From NCBI GenBank assembly GCA_964580235.1, contig CAZOJY010000031.1, positions 1-29,860 of the forward strand: 29,860 nt of DNA. The letters are read 5' to 3'. This DNA is from G020348385 sp964580235. Its GTDB lineage: Bacteria; Acidobacteriota; Aminicenantia; Aminicenantales; Aminicenantaceae. Shown here piece after piece: positions 27,808-29,860 of this stretch. Position 1 is the stretch's first letter. The number at the start of each line of letters is the position of its first letter. The notes under the pieces are model-generated. The model searched no databases. It was not told the origin of the DNA and was given only the letters and a program-made list of their open reading frames with translations. Both the position numbers and the translations under genes were made by a program.

Positions 27808-29253
27808 TTATGTTTCTTTTCTTAGAACATACCGTTTCATGAAGCCTCTAAAATTTTTTAAATAAACACTAAATTCATTAAAACTTTTAAGTGACCTCAT
27901 CTTATTGAAAATATATCTAGGCCTCAAATAAAACTGACGAAGTCCATAACGCGAATAATATGCAATCTCGTCGGTAGAAAGCCACGGATAGCTAAAAACA
28001 GGCTTTTTCATCGGGTCATACAGACTCCAGTCCTTTGAATGCAAAAAGCCATTTTCTTCAACATATCTGAAAAAATCTGTTCCAGGTATCGGTACAGCAA
28101 TCCCTAAGGTAATAAAGTCTGTCTCAAGAGTTTTCAGAAACGAAATAGTCTTTTTTATGCTTTCTTTTGTCTCTCCAGGGAAGCCAACAACACAAAAGAC
28201 GACAGTATCCATCCCATGTTTTCTCGTCAAAAAAACTGCTTCCTTTATCTGATCCAGTGAAACTTTTTTTCTTATGTTTCTAAGGACTGTTTGATCAACA
28301 CTTTCCAGCCCAATGGCAATGGTATGACATCCTGCTCTTTTCATGAGGTTCAATACTTCAGAATTCATACAATCAGCCCTTGTAGAGCAATTCCATGATA
28401 GATCAACATTATTTCTTATCATCTCTTCAAAAAGAGAACATGCCCAGTCCATATCAGCGGTCAATGTCGCGTCATTAAACATAACTTCTTTAAATCCTAA
28501 TTCCTGCACCCACCTCAATTCATCCAAAAAATGATGAACACTTCTTTGTCTAATTTGTGGGGCACCAAAAAAAGCTGGCTGGCAGCAAAAACTGCAATTA
28601 TTAATGCATGCTTTTTGGCCCATAACCATTGTTTTAGGGAATCTTCTTGTTGTTGGGTCTCGGTATATGCCCATTTCAAGCTTATCATGCGATGGAAATC
28701 CCAGATTGTCTAAATCTTCTGTGGGTGGTTGGATTTCTGTATTAATAATCTCATTGGTGTTTTTTCTAAAATAAATTCCTTTGACTGAATCAAGATTCGA
28801 CACATTCTTCACAATATTCAATGATGCCTGTTCCCATTCGCTTGAATAGATTAAGACATCCAAATATTTCGAATCTTCGAATGTTTCTTTCGGCAAAGCC
28901 ATCACATGAGTTCCGATGGCAACGGTCACAACAGAAGGGCTGACTTTCTTTGCAATTTTAGCCACAAGTAAATCATTATAAATTGTACAAGTCGATGTCG
29001 AAAAAAAAACAATATCAGGACATATTTTTTTGATACTATTTTCTACATCATTGATTGTTCTCCTCGATGCATTAAAATCGAGTAACGTATTATCAAAACC
29101 TTCTTTGCGCAGATATCCTGATATCATCATTAAATCCAACGGAGGTTTTCTGAAGTCGCTTTTATTACTCCCATTCCCTCCAAAAATCCTTTGATTTCCA
29201 AAAATAGAAACCGCAGGAGGTTCGATTAAGATAATTTTAGGAATTGACAGCAA
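27808..29253 (-). CDS. B12-binding-domain radical SAM protein (second paralogue)
   Basis: A cobalamin-binding-type N-terminal domain (about 1-150, with LMMISGYLRKEGFDN and AIGTHVMALPKETF) precedes a radical SAM domain with C216-x3-C220-x2-C223 (KACINNCSFC). An additional C224 follows immediately. There is no DxHxxG. The segment IAIGLESVDQTVLRNIRKKV is the typical GLES-type substrate-barrel strand. The protein shares overall plan and a C-terminal QFYLRPRYIFNK segment with the protein at 23282-24796, so the pair probably arose by duplication. The longest frame starts at TTG (29253), with only a weak AGAGAG upstream; no in-frame ATG exists before an upstream stop. Substrate is unknown; glycan, lipid-carrier or unusual sugar modification is suggested only by context. 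Confidence 0.87.
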   Translation of the reverse strand: MLSIPKIILIEPPAVSIFGNQRIFGGNGSNKSDFRKPPLDLMMISGYLRKEGFDNTLLDFNASRRTINDVENSIKKICPDIVFFSTSTCTIYNDLLVAKIAKKVSPSVVTVAIGTHVMALPKETFEDSKYLDVLIYSSEWEQASLNIVKNVSNLDSVKGIYFRKNTNEIINTEIQPPTEDLDNLGFPSHDKLEMGIYRDPTTRRFPKTMVMGQKACINNCSFCCQPAFFGAPQIRQRSVHHFLDELRWVQELGFKEVMFNDATLTADMDWACSLFEEMIRNNVDLSWNCSTRADCMNSEVLNLMKRAGCHTIAIGLESVDQTVLRNIRKKVSLDQIKEAVFLTRKHGMDTVVFCVVGFPGETKESIKKTISFLKTLETDFITLGIAVPIPGTDFFRYVEENGFLHSKDWSLYDPMKKPVFSYPWLSTDEIAYYSRYGLRQFYLRPRYIFNKMRSLKSFNEFSVYLKNFRGFMKRYVLRKET

Positions 29254-29305
29254 ACTATGCTCTCTGTTCTAACAAAGTTGAAAAATCCATTAACTGAATC
29301 AAATT

Positions 29306-29860
29306 CTATGCCGAGGATAATCTCCTAGCAGAAGGAGGAGGAGTGTAATTATTTTTCTTGTTTTTTATTATTCCTTTAGATATAAGCACTTCTCTTTTAG
29401 AATTTCGAATCCAGGCCATAGCAAGAGCAAAGAAAATCCAATAAAAAAAGGTCTCCATCCCTTCGTTCAGCAATTTGAATAGAAACATAATATTACATGC
29501 GTAGAAAATATAGATATAGTTAATGCCAAACGGCTTGTGGTGTCTGAAATATGATGCCGATTTTCTAATATAAAGGGTTAATCCGATCAGGAATAGAATA
29601 TACGGAACGAAAGTAATAAGTCCTGCAGAAACAAGGATGAATAAATAGCGGCTGTGTTCTCTAATGACAAATTCTGAAAATAAATACCCATTTCCATAAA
29701 GAGGGCTTTTTAAGAAAAAATTTAAACTTTCATTAATAGATAACAAATGAGGGTCTATAAAAGATGCTGAACTGAAGGCAAGAATATTATAAGAATATAA
29801 ATATCGGTTCAATTGTCTTATTTCAAGTAGATTAAAGATCTGAAGAAAACGAAGAACCGC
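29306..29860 (-). CDS. C-terminal part of an O-antigen polymerase/ligase-like membrane protein (cut by window edge)
   Basis: The frame is open from the window end, so the gene starts outside. The visible ~184 residues resemble the end of a Wzy/WaaL-like protein: SPLYGNGYLFSEF, then EHSRYLFILVSAGLITFVPYILFLIGL, equivalent to the GxG...H-N...LxxxGxxG region of O-antigen ligases, followed by two more membrane helices (about 100-140 of the visible part). A basic, proline-rich tail ends in PPPSARRLSS. A TTG at 29812 could serve as a start but would cut the protein in the middle of a domain, so I regard the fragment as partial. This would be a second polymerase/ligase candidate besides the one at 7674-10889. 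Family assignment is moderate because sequence outside the loop is poorly conserved. Confidence 0.68.
   Translation of the reverse strand, partial: AVLRFLQIFNLLEIRQLNRYLYSYNILAFSSASFIDPHLLSINESLNFFLKSPLYGNGYLFSEFVIREHSRYLFILVSAGLITFVPYILFLIGLTLYIRKSASYFRHHKPFGINYIYIFYACNIMFLFKLLNEGMETFFYWIFFALAMAWIRNSKREVLISKGIIKNKKNNYTPPPSARRLSSA

Overview
The window is a 29.9-kb stretch of an AT-rich (roughly 40% GC) Gram-negative bacterium. Every gene I can support lies on the minus strand, so transcription runs from high to low coordinates. The Gram-negative assignment rests on a Wza-type export protein, a predicted outer-membrane beta-barrel and a Wzc-type tyrosine kinase. The taxon cannot be fixed from the sequence. 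An uncultured anaerobic lineage such as Aminicenantota would fit the gene mix, but that is a weak inference.

Region 1 (29860 to 18867) is the upstream part of a surface-polysaccharide locus. It starts with a membrane protein cut off by the window edge (O-antigen polymerase/ligase-like). Then come a B12-binding-type radical SAM enzyme, a GT2-GT4 fusion glycosyltransferase, a frameshifted DUF218 (YdcF/ElyC-like) gene, a second and paralogous radical SAM enzyme, and a membrane GT2. These are followed by a fused heptose-1-phosphate guanylyltransferase/heptose-bisphosphate phosphatase, a heptose-7-phosphate kinase and an SDR reductase/epimerase. Several junctions overlap by 4-8 bp or are 1 bp apart, as expected of a translationally coupled operon. 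The heptose genes indicate GDP-D-glycero-D-manno-heptose synthesis.

Region 2 (18866 to 7674) contains a repeat island, then a WecA/WbpL-like polyprenyl-phosphate sugar-phosphate transferase and a WbpM/CapD-like membrane 4,6-dehydratase. After these come the beta-barrel protein, the Wzc-like co-polymerase/BY-kinase, the Wza-like export protein and a 1071-residue O-antigen ligase/polymerase with a TPR tail. The SDR, WbpL-like and WbpM-like genes sit together as in loci that make UDP-QuiNAc or UDP-FucNAc and use it as the first sugar. No Wzx flippase or sedoheptulose-7-phosphate isomerase is in the window.

Region 3 (7614 to 3995 and on to 1030) is regulatory. It holds a small sigma factor, a small exported one-domain protein with a membrane tail, a REC-PAS-HD-GYP c-di-GMP phosphodiesterase, and an H-NOX nitric-oxide sensor overlapping an HNOBA-PAS-GAF hybrid histidine kinase. 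H-NOX, kinase and c-di-GMP phosphodiesterase beside an exopolysaccharide locus suggest NO control of matrix production. The last gene (888 to 34) is a single-chain fusion of MntA-type nucleotidyltransferase and HepT-type domains in which the HepT catalytic histidine appears lost.

Non-coding structure includes REP-like palindromes, an 86-bp MITE-like element with 24-bp inverted repeats and a possible 6-bp target duplication, and a repeat copied in inverted orientation 18.6 kb apart, one copy ending the first gene. I saw no tRNA, rRNA, CRISPR array or transposase gene. No intergenic gap exceeds about 245 bp.
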